Shown here piece by piece: positions 14,414-21,663 of a DNA stretch of 21,948 nucleotides; position 1 is the stretch's first letter, and every line of letters starts with the position of its first letter. The translations under genes and the position numbers were made by a program. The stretch lies in NCBI GenBank assembly GCA_002421585.1, contig DIKD01000054.1, positions 1 through 21,948 of the forward strand, in the 5' to 3' direction. The notes under the pieces were generated by a model. It had not been told where the DNA came from and did not search any database. It saw nothing but the letters and a program-made list of their open reading frames with translations. The stretch is from Dehalococcoidia bacterium UBA5627. Its GTDB lineage: Bacteria; Chloroflexota; Dehalococcoidia; Dehalococcoidales; UBA5627.

Positions 14414-15697
14414 ATGCCAGTTGTAGCTATTGTTGGAGCTCAATGGGGGGATGAGGGGAAAGGTAAAGTTGTCGATATGCTATCTGAGAATGCTCAGGTA
14501 GTGGTGCGCTTTTCCGGCGGTGATAATGCCGGTCATACGGTAATCAATCCGTCCGGTGAGTTTAAACTGCACCTTGTTCCTTCGGGAATATTCTATCCGG
14601 GAGTTACCTGTGTTATCGGTAACGGTGTTGTGGTAAATCCCGCCAAGCTTATCGATGAGATAGATGCGCTTAACGGATGCGGAGTGGATACCGGTCGTCT
14701 TGTAATTAGCGACAGGGCACATATTGTTATGCCTTATCATATAATTATAGACGAACTGGAGGAAAAATCCCGCGCCGGTAAAGCCTTAGGGACTACCAAG
14801 CGAGGTATAGGGCCTGCTTTTGCGGATAAGACCGCCAGACAGGGCATCAGAATCGGGGAACTGCTCGACAAGGAAGGTTTAAGAGAACGCCTCGGTATGG
14901 TAGTTGAAACCAAGAATGATATCTTAACCAAGATATACGGCGTCGAGCCCCTGTCCTTGGAAGAAATATATAAGCAGTGTTGTGAATACGGGGAACGACT
15001 GGCGCCCTATATTAAGGAAACGATTACACTTCTGAGGGATGCGCAGAAGAGAAACGATATGATTATACTTGAAGGAGCGCAGGGTGCATTACTGGACCCC
15101 GATTTCGGCACTTACCCATACGCAACCTCGTCTTCACCGCTATCCGCCGGTGGTTGTCTGGGCTCTGGTGTCAGCCCTACCAGTATCGACAGGGTGCTGG
15201 GTGTTTATAAGGCATACTGTACCAGAGTTGGCAGCGGTCCGATGCCCACGGAACTTGACGATGAAGTCGGAGAGGCGATTCGTGTTAAGGCGCATGAATT
15301 CGGCACCACTACCGGCAGACCGCGCCGTTGCGGATGGTTCGATGGCGTAGCCGCTCGTTTTTCCAGTCAGATTAACGGTTTCACCGGCGGTATTATAACG
15401 CGTATCGATGTTCTTGATGAGCTGCCGAAGTTAAAAATCTGCACCGCTTATGAACTGGATGGCAAGATTATCGATTACATACCTGCCGGTGTTTCCGAAT
15501 ACGAAAGGTGCAAACCGATTTATGAAGAACTTGATGGATGGCAGACATCTACCGACCATATACGCAAGTATCAGGATTTGCCGGTACAAGCCAGAAGATA
15601 TATCAAGCGCATGGAAGATTTTATGGATTGCCCGGTTAATTGCGCCTGTATCGGTCCTACCAGGGAACAGACGATACCGTTGAACCCGATATTCTAA
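14414..15697 (+). CDS. purA: Adenylosuccinate synthetase
   Basis: A 427-residue enzyme of normal length. The P-loop GAQWGDEGKGK (residues 8-18) contains catalytic Asp13, and GDNAGHTV carries catalytic His41. GTTKRGIGPAFADK (IMP binding), EGAQGALLDPDFGTYPY and the C-terminal TGRPRRCGWFD segment are all present. It joins IMP and aspartate using GTP, the committed step to AMP. ATG 14414 lies 17 bases after the phosphatidyltransferase gene with a GTAGGTGAT ribosome site, so it is probably part of the same transcript. The downstream gap contains palindromic repeats but no classical terminator. Confidence 0.97.
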   Translation: MPVVAIVGAQWGDEGKGKVVDMLSENAQVVVRFSGGDNAGHTVINPSGEFKLHLVPSGIFYPGVTCVIGNGVVVNPAKLIDEIDALNGCGVDTGRLVISDRAHIVMPYHIIIDELEEKSRAGKALGTTKRGIGPAFADKTARQGIRIGELLDKEGLRERLGMVVETKNDILTKIYGVEPLSLEEIYKQCCEYGERLAPYIKETITLLRDAQKRNDMIILEGAQGALLDPDFGTYPYATSSSPLSAGGCLGSGVSPTSIDRVLGVYKAYCTRVGSGPMPTELDDEVGEAIRVKAHEFGTTTGRPRRCGWFDGVAARFSSQINGFTGGIITRIDVLDELPKLKICTAYELDGKIIDYIPAGVSEYERCKPIYEELDGWQTSTDHIRKYQDLPVQARRYIKRMEDFMDCPVNCACIGPTREQTIPLNPIF

Positions 15698-15723
15698 AAA
15701 AACATAATGCAACAATGATGTCT

Positions 15724-15761
15724 TTGCGAGGAGTCCCTGTTTATCAGGGACGACGCGGCAA
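15724..15761. repeat. Hairpin element bounded by TTGC/GCAA
   Basis: GTCCCTG (15733-15739) and CAGGGAC (15745-15751) form a perfect 7-bp hairpin with a 5-base loop. They are framed by TTGCGAG and GCGGCAA, whose outer TTGC/GCAA ends (15724-15727, 15758-15761) also pair. It lies 26 bases after the purA stop and has no T-run, so it is unlike an ordinary terminator. Confidence 0.65.
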
Positions 15762-15818
15762 TCTTTCTCGAATAGTCCGGCTGTCATTTGCCGAGGTGTG
15801 TTGACCGTGTGCAACAGT

Positions 15819-15839
15819 CGGACGACCAATGGTCGTCCG
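15819..15839. repeat. Perfect 9-bp palindrome, first of a pair
   Basis: CGGACGACC (15819-15827), an AAT loop and GGTCGTCCG (15831-15839). It is perfectly self-complementary and GC-rich, without a T-run. Confidence 0.75.
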
Positions 15840-15858
15840 CATTCTATACGTACAGGGC

Positions 15859-15877
15859 GGACGGGCATTGCCCGTCC
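15859..15877. repeat. Perfect 9-bp palindrome, second of a pair
   Basis: GGACGGGCA (15859-15867), one base, then TGCCCGTCC (15869-15877). It shares the GGACG...CGTCC outer design with the palindrome 20 bases upstream but differs in the core, as though both stems had compensatory changes. Confidence 0.75.
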
Positions 15878-16180
15878 CTACGATTTGATAAAAAATAAAA
15901 GTTTTACATAATAGTCATTTCTCTCTTTGAAAAGGGAGATTGAGAGGGTTTTTAAAGACGCCGCCGCTATGGTTCGACAGGCTCACCACGAGCGGCTAAA
16001 GGCTCACCATGATTTCTTTTGGACTGAGTCGTCATTTAAAAAGTGTAACCCATGTCCGGATTGTACATGTTCCCCGCCCCCCCGGATCCTTCGGTCGTTT
16101 AACTCCCTCCAGGATGACAGACACGGTTAACACATGCCAGTCCTGTCAAAGGGTAACGGAGACAAATAAACCTGATAATA

Positions 16181-16246
16181 AAAAATCCGCTCGCCACCCG
16201 TTCCAAACTTGGGATGAGTTTATCGAAGGGTAATTAGAGCGGATTT
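16181..16246 (-). terminator. Probable terminator of the rpsO-dapA operon
   Basis: On the minus strand, 20 bases after the dapA stop, a perfect 10-bp inverted repeat (16246-16237 with 16192-16183, AAATCCGCTC/GAGCGGATTT) is followed by a T-rich tract reading TTTTTTATTATC. The 44-base interior is unusually long and contains a TTCGATAAACTCA segment that looks like repeat material inserted between the arms. The stem plus T-run supports an intrinsic terminator. It also faces transcription coming from purA. Confidence 0.65.
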
Positions 16247-16265
16247 AATAACTAATCACTGACGG

Positions 16266-17159
16266 CTAATCAACCGGTAAGTCCATCTTGTACTTTTTCA
16301 AAGTCTCTTTTATAAGGTTGGCAGTGTTTTCATCCGGCTCGTACAGCGGGGGACGCGGGCTGCCAACCCTGAATCCGATTTGGTTTACGGCGTATTTGAT
16401 GGGTATCGGATTGGCAATCTTGAAAAGCACGTCGATTAGCGGTATCAGATGGCGGTGTATTTTCGCTGCTTTTACGGTATCCCCGGCTACAAAGCTGTCT
16501 ATCATTTCACGTATCTGATTGCCGATGATGTTGGAGGCTACGCTGATAACACCGTAACCGCCCAATGCCATTATCGGCAGTGTGTCGTTGTCATTACCGC
16601 TCCAAACCAGAAAATCATCGGCGGTATTTTCTATAATACGGCTGATTTCATTAAAATTGCCGCTGGCTTCTTTAATACCGATAATATTGTCTATTTTACT
16701 GAGCTTGATGACAGTATCGGATGCCAGGCTGGCGACTGTTCTGCCGGGTACATTGTAAAGAATACAGGGCAGATTGGTATTCTCGGCGATAGCTTTAAAA
16801 TGCCGGTATAAACCGTCCTGGGTCGGCTTATTGTAATAGGGGACTACCAGCAGGCAGGCATCGACGCCGCACTCTTCGGCTTGCTGCGTGGTTTCAATCG
16901 CTTCACGCGTGCTGTTGCTGCCGGTTCCGGCAATAACAGAGCCTTTATCCCCGACAGCCGCTTTAATCTCACGGAAAAGACGGAGCTCCTCTTCTCTAAT
17001 CAGGGTCGGTGATTCACCGGTGGTGCCGACCACAACCAGCCCGTCGCTTCCGGAGGCGAGCAAAGCAAGCGCCAGTTTTTTCGCCTGTTCATAGTCCAGT
17101 GAGCCGTCATCTTTAAACGGCGTCACCATAGCTGTAATTACTCTTCCTATATCTTTCAT
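16266..17159 (-). CDS. dapA: 4-hydroxy-tetrahydrodipicolinate synthase
   Basis: A 297-residue (beta/alpha)8 barrel. Catalytic residues are visible: Lys163 in IGIKEASG forms the Schiff base with pyruvate. Tyr135 with Arg140 (YNVPGRT), Thr46/Thr47 (GTTGES) and the VPYYNKP loop complete the site. It condenses pyruvate with aspartate semialdehyde, the first committed step toward diaminopimelate and lysine. It starts 3 bases after the asd stop, with its GGAGG ribosome site inside the end of asd, so the pair is tightly coupled. Its substrate is made by the preceding gene and its product is used by DapB from the gene before that. Confidence 0.96.
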   Translation of the reverse strand: MKDIGRVITAMVTPFKDDGSLDYEQAKKLALALLASGSDGLVVVGTTGESPTLIREEELRLFREIKAAVGDKGSVIAGTGSNSTREAIETTQQAEECGVDACLLVVPYYNKPTQDGLYRHFKAIAENTNLPCILYNVPGRTVASLASDTVIKLSKIDNIIGIKEASGNFNEISRIIENTADDFLVWSGNDNDTLPIMALGGYGVISVASNIIGNQIREMIDSFVAGDTVKAAKIHRHLIPLIDVLFKIANPIPIKYAVNQIGFRVGSPRPPLYEPDENTANLIKETLKKYKMDLPVD

Positions 17160-17162
17160 AAT

Positions 17163-18191
17163 TTAACCTCCGTTGGGATGGAGCCAGTCTCTTTTTATCA
17201 TTTCTTCAGCAATCTGAACAGTATTCAGAGCGGCTCCCTTTCTTATATTATCGGAGACTATCCACATTACCAGGCTGTTAGAGTGGGAAACATCAGTGCG
17301 GATGCGCCCGACGAATACATCATCGCTCCCTGCCGCTGAATATGCCTGCGGATAGAGGCTGATGGCGGGGTCGTCCGTCAGTTTTACCCCCGGTGCCTGC
17401 GATAGAATGCGTTTGGCTTCATCGGGAGTGATGGAATGGGCAAACTCTACAGTTACCGCTTCGCTGTGGCTGATAAATACCGGTACACGGACACATGTTG
17501 CGGAAATGGCGATGTTGTCGTCATGCATGATCTTTCTGGTTTCTTCCACCATTTTCCATTCTTCTTTGGTGTAGGCGTTATCCAGAAAAACATCTATTTC
17601 CGGTAGCACGTTAAAGGCTATTTGATGCGGATAAACATGAGGGACAACTGTCTGCCCGTTTAATATCTGCCTGGATTGATTTGTAAGTTCATCTATGGCA
17701 GCGGTTCCGGTGCCGGATACCGATTGATAGGTGCTGGCAATAATGCGCTTTATCGGATTTATCTTATGCAATGGATATAACGCTACTACCATCTGAATGG
17801 TCGAGCAATTCGGATTGGCGATAATACCCTTGTGTTTCTTGATATCCTCCGGGTTGATTTCGGGCACTACCAGCGGTACCTTGGGGTCCATTCTCCATGC
17901 TGAACTGTTATCTACCACAACCGCACCGGACTGAGCGGCAATAGGCGCAAAGTAGCGGCTTATTTCAGCCCCTGCCGAAAACAGGGCAATTTCAATTCCC
18001 TTAAAAGACTCGGGAGTAGTTTCTTTAACTTCAACTTCCTGATGGTTGAAAAACAGTTTTTTACCGGCCGAGCGGTCGGATGCCAAAAGTGCAATCGATT
18101 CAACCGGAAAATTACGCTGTTCCAGTATTTTAATGAATTCCTGCCCAACCATACCTGTTGCGCCGACAATTGCTACTCTATAACCTTTCAT
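17163..18191 (-). CDS. asd: Aspartate-semialdehyde dehydrogenase
   Basis: A 342-residue NADP-dependent dehydrogenase. It has the Rossmann motif VAIVGATGMVGQEF (residues 6-19), the catalytic Cys129 in ANPNCSTIQ and the acid/base His242 in FISHSEAV. VPEINPE and SVSGTGTAAIDEL are also conserved. It reduces aspartyl-phosphate to aspartate semialdehyde, the branch point for lysine, threonine and methionine. ATG 18191 has AGGAGG upstream and lies 8 bases after the dapB stop. Length and motifs are normal. Confidence 0.96.
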   Translation of the reverse strand: MKGYRVAIVGATGMVGQEFIKILEQRNFPVESIALLASDRSAGKKLFFNHQEVEVKETTPESFKGIEIALFSAGAEISRYFAPIAAQSGAVVVDNSSAWRMDPKVPLVVPEINPEDIKKHKGIIANPNCSTIQMVVALYPLHKINPIKRIIASTYQSVSGTGTAAIDELTNQSRQILNGQTVVPHVYPHQIAFNVLPEIDVFLDNAYTKEEWKMVEETRKIMHDDNIAISATCVRVPVFISHSEAVTVEFAHSITPDEAKRILSQAPGVKLTDDPAISLYPQAYSAAGSDDVFVGRIRTDVSHSNSLVMWIVSDNIRKGAALNTVQIAEEMIKRDWLHPNGG

Positions 18192-18199
18192 AATGCCTC

Positions 18200-18994
18200 C
18201 TACAATCCCAGTAGGGTATCCAGTCCGTAAACCAGTCCCTTGCGGTTTATTACTTCTTTAATTGCCAATAATACCCCAGGCATGTAGCATTCCCTGCTGG
18301 TGGTATCGTGGATAATACTTAAAGTCTGACCTGCCGTGCCGAATCTGACTTCCTGCCTTGCCAGTATTCCCGGCAGGCGCACGCTGTGAATGGGAACTCC
18401 GCTTACCATCTTTCCGCGGCTTTCGGTATCTTTTTGTTGCGGCATAACCCCGGGCAGTTTTCCGTTTCTGCCTTCCGCTATCGCCATAGCTGTTTTTATG
18501 GAAGTGCCGGAAGGGGCATCTGCTTTAAGATGATGATGCAGTTCAATAATTTCGGCATAATCGAAGTACCCCGATGAAATCTTGGACAGGTAGGTCATAA
18601 TTACAGCCCCGAGTGCAAAGTTGGGTGCCAAAACTACACCTGCGCCCTGTTCCTTAGCCAGATTGTCAATCCGGTTCATTTCGTCCTGTTTTAATCCGGT
18701 AGTGCCGATAACCAGATTGACTTTATTTTTCAGTGACAGTATAGCTGCCGGAAAAGAAACCGATGCGATGGTAAAATCTACCAGCACATCCGGACGGCAA
18801 TCGGTTAGAATCTGCTCCAAGTTCGATGAAAAGGGTACCCTGCCGGAGCTGTCGGGGAGCGTTAAATAGTCATCGGAAACTTTGGATTCAACCGCACCTA
18901 CAAGCTGTGTGTCATGGTCAAGGCAGACCGCCTTGACCACTTCCTGTCCCATTCTGCCCGAAGCGCCATTTACTGCTACACGTATCGGTGTCAT
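18200..18994 (-). CDS. dapB: 4-hydroxy-tetrahydrodipicolinate reductase
   Basis: A 264-residue enzyme with the nucleotide-binding VNGASGRMGQEVV (residues 8-20), VIGTTG (95-100), APNFALGAV (123-131) and the substrate-binding ELHHHLKADAPSGT motif (151-164), which holds the conserved His and Lys. It reduces the DapA product with NAD(P)H to tetrahydrodipicolinate. ATG 18994 is preceded by AAAGGGGG and lies 18 bases downstream of pnp, so the lysine genes appear to be read from the rpsO-pnp transcript. Confidence 0.96.
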   Translation of the reverse strand: MTPIRVAVNGASGRMGQEVVKAVCLDHDTQLVGAVESKVSDDYLTLPDSSGRVPFSSNLEQILTDCRPDVLVDFTIASVSFPAAILSLKNKVNLVIGTTGLKQDEMNRIDNLAKEQGAGVVLAPNFALGAVIMTYLSKISSGYFDYAEIIELHHHLKADAPSGTSIKTAMAIAEGRNGKLPGVMPQQKDTESRGKMVSGVPIHSVRLPGILARQEVRFGTAGQTLSIIHDTTSRECYMPGVLLAIKEVINRKGLVYGLDTLLGL

Positions 18995-19012
18995 ATCACA
19001 CCCCCTTTAATA

Positions 19013-21190
19013 CTAGAAACGGCGTTTATTCTGCGGAGGGTTTGAACGGTTCGGCGGGCGGCTGAAGTTGTCTCTCCTTTGGGGTTGTCTGTCTTCGGGT
19101 TTTTCAGATGCGTTGGAAAAAGCAGCCCTTCTGGACAGATTAACCCTGCCCTGATTGTCGATTTCAGTCACTTTAACGGCTATTTCATCGCCGATTTTAA
19201 CCACATCCTCGACTTTATCGACACGGTAATCAGCCAACTCGCTGATATGAACCATTCCGTCCTTACCGGGAAGCACTTCCACAAAAGCGCCGAAATTCAT
19301 AATGCGGGTTACTTTTCCTGTATATATAGCCCCGACCTCGACATCTCGAGTAAGGGCATCGATCATTTCCATTGCCTTCCTTGCGGATGCTTCATCAGCC
19401 GAACCGATAATAGCGATACCTTCGTTGTTGATATCGACGGTGGCTTTGCTTTCTTCTACTATGGAGCGTATGGTTTTACCTCCCGGTCCGATAACCGTGC
19501 CTATTTTATCAGAAGGTATGGCTACTTTATACATGCGCGGAGCATACGGGCTAAGTTCCGGTTTGCTCTCGCTAATGGTTTGCAGCATTTTATCGAGGAT
19601 AAACATGCGGGCTTCGCGAGCCGGCTTCAATGCATCGATTAAAATATCGGCGCTGATACCCTTGGGCTTCATATCCAATTGAACAGCTGTAATACCCTCG
19701 GCAGTGCCGGCAATTTTATAATCCATATCGCCGTAATTATCTTCCATGCCTTCAATATCCGTTAACAGGGCATATTCGTCACCCTCTCCGGTAACCAAAC
19801 CTATGGAAATACCGGCAACCGGCGCTTTAATTTTGATGCCGGCATCCATTAACGACATAGTCGATGCGCAGCAGCTTGCCATCGAGGTGCTTCCGTTGGA
19901 ACTCAAGGCTTCCGATACCAGCCTTACCGTATAGGGGAATTCCTCATCGATGGGCACTACCGGAAGCAGTGCACGCTCTGCCAGTGCGCCGTGCCCATAT
20001 TCACGCCTGCCGGTAACTCCGGCACGCTTTGCTTCTCCGGTGGAGAAGGGCGGGAAATTGTAATGATGGATATATCTCTTCGGTTCATCGAAACCCAAAC
20101 CGTCTATTTGCTGTTCTTTCTTGATTGGTCCAAGCGTTGTAACGGTAAGTATCTGTGTTTCTCCGCGCGAGAACAGGGCTGAGCCGTGAACACGGGGCAG
20201 CAATCCAACCTCACATTTGAGAGGCCGAACTTCATTTAACTGGCGTCCGCTGACACGCTCTCCCTTTGTCAGGATATTTCCCCTGATGAGCTTTCTGACT
20301 TCTCGGTCAAAAGCCTCAAGTATGTCGAATTCCGAATGTTCCTCTTTGAGGGCTTCAACCAGTTCCTTTTTCAAGGTATCGATGGATTCGATTCTTTCTG
20401 CCTTGGTAGGAAGGGTATAAGCCTTATTCAAACGGTCGCCGATAAAAGCGGAGACCGCTTCTTTGGTTTCGGCGCTGATTTCAATAACCGGCGCTTCCTC
20501 TTTAGGTTGTCCCAGAGCCTCAGCCATTTCTTCCTGCAGAGAGATAATTTCCTGATTGGCTTCATGTCCCAGCCTTATTGCCTGGGCAAAGATGTCTTCG
20601 GAAATTTCATTGGCTCCCGCTTCCATCATAATGACAGCTTTTTTAGTACTGGCGATAATCAGATCCAGCTTGCTGGTTTGCAGTTCGACCATGGTCGGGT
20701 TTACAACCAGTTCACCGTCAATGTAACCGACATGCACGATGCCCACCGGTCCTTCGAAAGGAACGGATGATAAACTTAACGCTGCCGAGCATCCGATAAC
20801 GGATAATATGCTCGGGTCGTTTTCCTTGTCTACGGCTAAAACTGTAGAAATAAGCTGAATTTCACGGCGCCATGCCTTCGGTAAAAGCGGACGTAACGGG
20901 CGGTCTGTCAACCTGTCGGTTAAAATAGCCTCTTCGCTGGGGCGTCCTTCACGGCGCAGAAAACCGCCGGGTATTTTACCGGCAGCATACATTCTTTCCT
21001 CGTAATCGACGGTCAGCGGAAGGAAGTCCGTGCCTTCTCTTGCCTTGGGGGCGACACAGACGGTTGATAAAACAACGGTGTCTCCGTAACGAACAGTAAC
21101 CGCAGCACCGGCTTGCCATGCCAGTTTGCCTGTTTCTAAAGTGAGTTTTCTGCCGCAAATAATGCGCTCAAAAGATTGAGATGTAGTCAC
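19013..21190 (-). CDS. pnp: Polyribonucleotide nucleotidyltransferase (PNPase)
   Basis: A 725-residue protein with the normal PNPase order: two RNase PH-like domains (about residues 1-140 and 310-540), a linker helical domain, a KH domain (about 550-610, with IGTVIGPGGKTIRSI) and an S1 domain (about 620-690, GKVTRIMNFGAFVEVLPGKDG). The second core holds the NYGDMDYKIAGT segment with the metal-binding aspartates. It degrades RNA 3' to 5' using phosphate. The last 28 residues are a disordered Arg/Asn/Pro-rich tail (QRRDNFSRPPN...NKRRF). The start is GTG 21190 with AAGGAG 7 bases upstream. rpsO lies 41 bases upstream, the classic arrangement. Confidence 0.97.
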   Translation of the reverse strand: MTTSQSFERIICGRKLTLETGKLAWQAGAAVTVRYGDTVVLSTVCVAPKAREGTDFLPLTVDYEERMYAAGKIPGGFLRREGRPSEEAILTDRLTDRPLRPLLPKAWRREIQLISTVLAVDKENDPSILSVIGCSAALSLSSVPFEGPVGIVHVGYIDGELVVNPTMVELQTSKLDLIIASTKKAVIMMEAGANEISEDIFAQAIRLGHEANQEIISLQEEMAEALGQPKEEAPVIEISAETKEAVSAFIGDRLNKAYTLPTKAERIESIDTLKKELVEALKEEHSEFDILEAFDREVRKLIRGNILTKGERVSGRQLNEVRPLKCEVGLLPRVHGSALFSRGETQILTVTTLGPIKKEQQIDGLGFDEPKRYIHHYNFPPFSTGEAKRAGVTGRREYGHGALAERALLPVVPIDEEFPYTVRLVSEALSSNGSTSMASCCASTMSLMDAGIKIKAPVAGISIGLVTGEGDEYALLTDIEGMEDNYGDMDYKIAGTAEGITAVQLDMKPKGISADILIDALKPAREARMFILDKMLQTISESKPELSPYAPRMYKVAIPSDKIGTVIGPGGKTIRSIVEESKATVDINNEGIAIIGSADEASARKAMEMIDALTRDVEVGAIYTGKVTRIMNFGAFVEVLPGKDGMVHISELADYRVDKVEDVVKIGDEIAVKVTEIDNQGRVNLSRRAAFSNASEKPEDRQPQRRDNFSRPPNRSNPPQNKRRF

Positions 21191-21231
21191 TAGATTCTCC
21201 TTATTTGCTTTACAAGAACTTACTTAAGGAC

Positions 21232-21495
21232 CTATTTGCGTAAGCCGAGTCGTTCAATAAGGCTCTTATAGCGGTTTACATCTTCGTTATTGAGATAGGC
21301 GAGCAAACGCCTTCTCTGTCCGATAAGAGTGAGCAGGCTGCGTTTGGTATGATTGTCATGCTTATTCGCTGTCATATGACGGGTCAACTGCTTGATTCTG
21401 GCAGTTAAAACAGCGATTTGTACCTCTGTTGAGCCTGTATCGCCTTCATGAAGCTTGAACTCATTGATGATATTTGCCTTTGTCTGGCTGTCCAA
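21232..21495 (-). CDS. rpsO: 30S ribosomal protein S15
   Basis: An 87-residue four-helix protein. It shows IINEFKLHEGDTGSTEVQIA, the conserved RIKQLTRHMTANKHDNHTKR region that binds 16S rRNA helices 20-22, and LLTLIGQRRRLLAYL near the end. S15 is a primary binder of the 30S platform. The start is TTG 21495 (an in-frame TAA lies two codons upstream), with AGGAG 7 bases before it. It opens the rpsO-pnp-dapB-asd-dapA transcript. Confidence 0.96.
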   Translation of the reverse strand: MDSQTKANIINEFKLHEGDTGSTEVQIAVLTARIKQLTRHMTANKHDNHTKRSLLTLIGQRRRLLAYLNNEDVNRYKSLIERLGLRK

Positions 21496-21528
21496 ATCTT
21501 AACTCCTGTATTGCATAAATTACGAGAA

Positions 21529-21557
21529 ATTATAACATAACTAAGTATAAGTGTAAA
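21529..21557 (-). promoter_or_regulatory. Strong sigma70-type promoter of the rpsO operon
   Basis: On the minus strand TTTACA (21557-21552, 5 of 6), an exact 17-base spacer and a perfect TATAAT (21534-21529). The transcript would start near 21522, leaving a leader of only about 27 bases before the rpsO TTG, too short for a large S15-binding structure upstream of the gene. Confidence 0.8.
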
Positions 21558-21600
21558 ACTAAAAAGACAAAAAATAATATTTACAAAAGTTATATGATAA

Positions 21601-21637
21601 TAAAAAATCCCCTTCCGAATATATTCGGAAGGGGATT
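21601..21637 (-). terminator. Intrinsic terminator of ilvC
   Basis: A perfect 15-bp hairpin (arms 21637-21623 and 21620-21606, 2-base loop) is followed on the minus strand by TTTTTTA. It lies 26 bases beyond the ilvC stop and separates ilvC from the rpsO promoter. Confidence 0.92.
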
Positions 21638-21663
21638 CGAGTGCTTCGTCAGCCAGACAGCTA

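Larger units (their letters stand above)
15698..16265. repeat. Non-coding gap filled with short palindromes and repeat fragments
   Basis: These 568 bases separate convergent purA and dapA. No credible gene is present: the open frames inside are short, lack ribosome sites and look random. Instead there are several perfect hairpins (listed separately), two copies of GGCTCACC[A][C/T]GA (15980-15991 and 16001-16012), a CTCTTTGAAAAGGGAG near-palindrome (about 15923-15938) and a TCCTTCGGTCG...GGATGACAG fragment (about 16087-16120). From memory, several of these resemble dispersed intergenic repeats common in bacterial genomes, including the TTGCGAGGAG...CGGCAAT type. Their copy number in this genome cannot be seen here. 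Confidence 0.65.

Noticed and set aside
15811..15880. CRISPR-like array
   Set aside because: Only two palindromes with different cores, no regular spacers and no cas genes nearby.
15927..16233. Two short plus-strand open frames in the purA-dapA gap
   Set aside because: No ribosome sites, compositionally random products, and they run through repeat fragments and the dapA terminator.
21496..21522. Upstream S15 autoregulatory RNA structure
   Set aside because: The predicted leader is about 27 bases with no strong hairpin; a structure extending into the coding region cannot be judged by eye.
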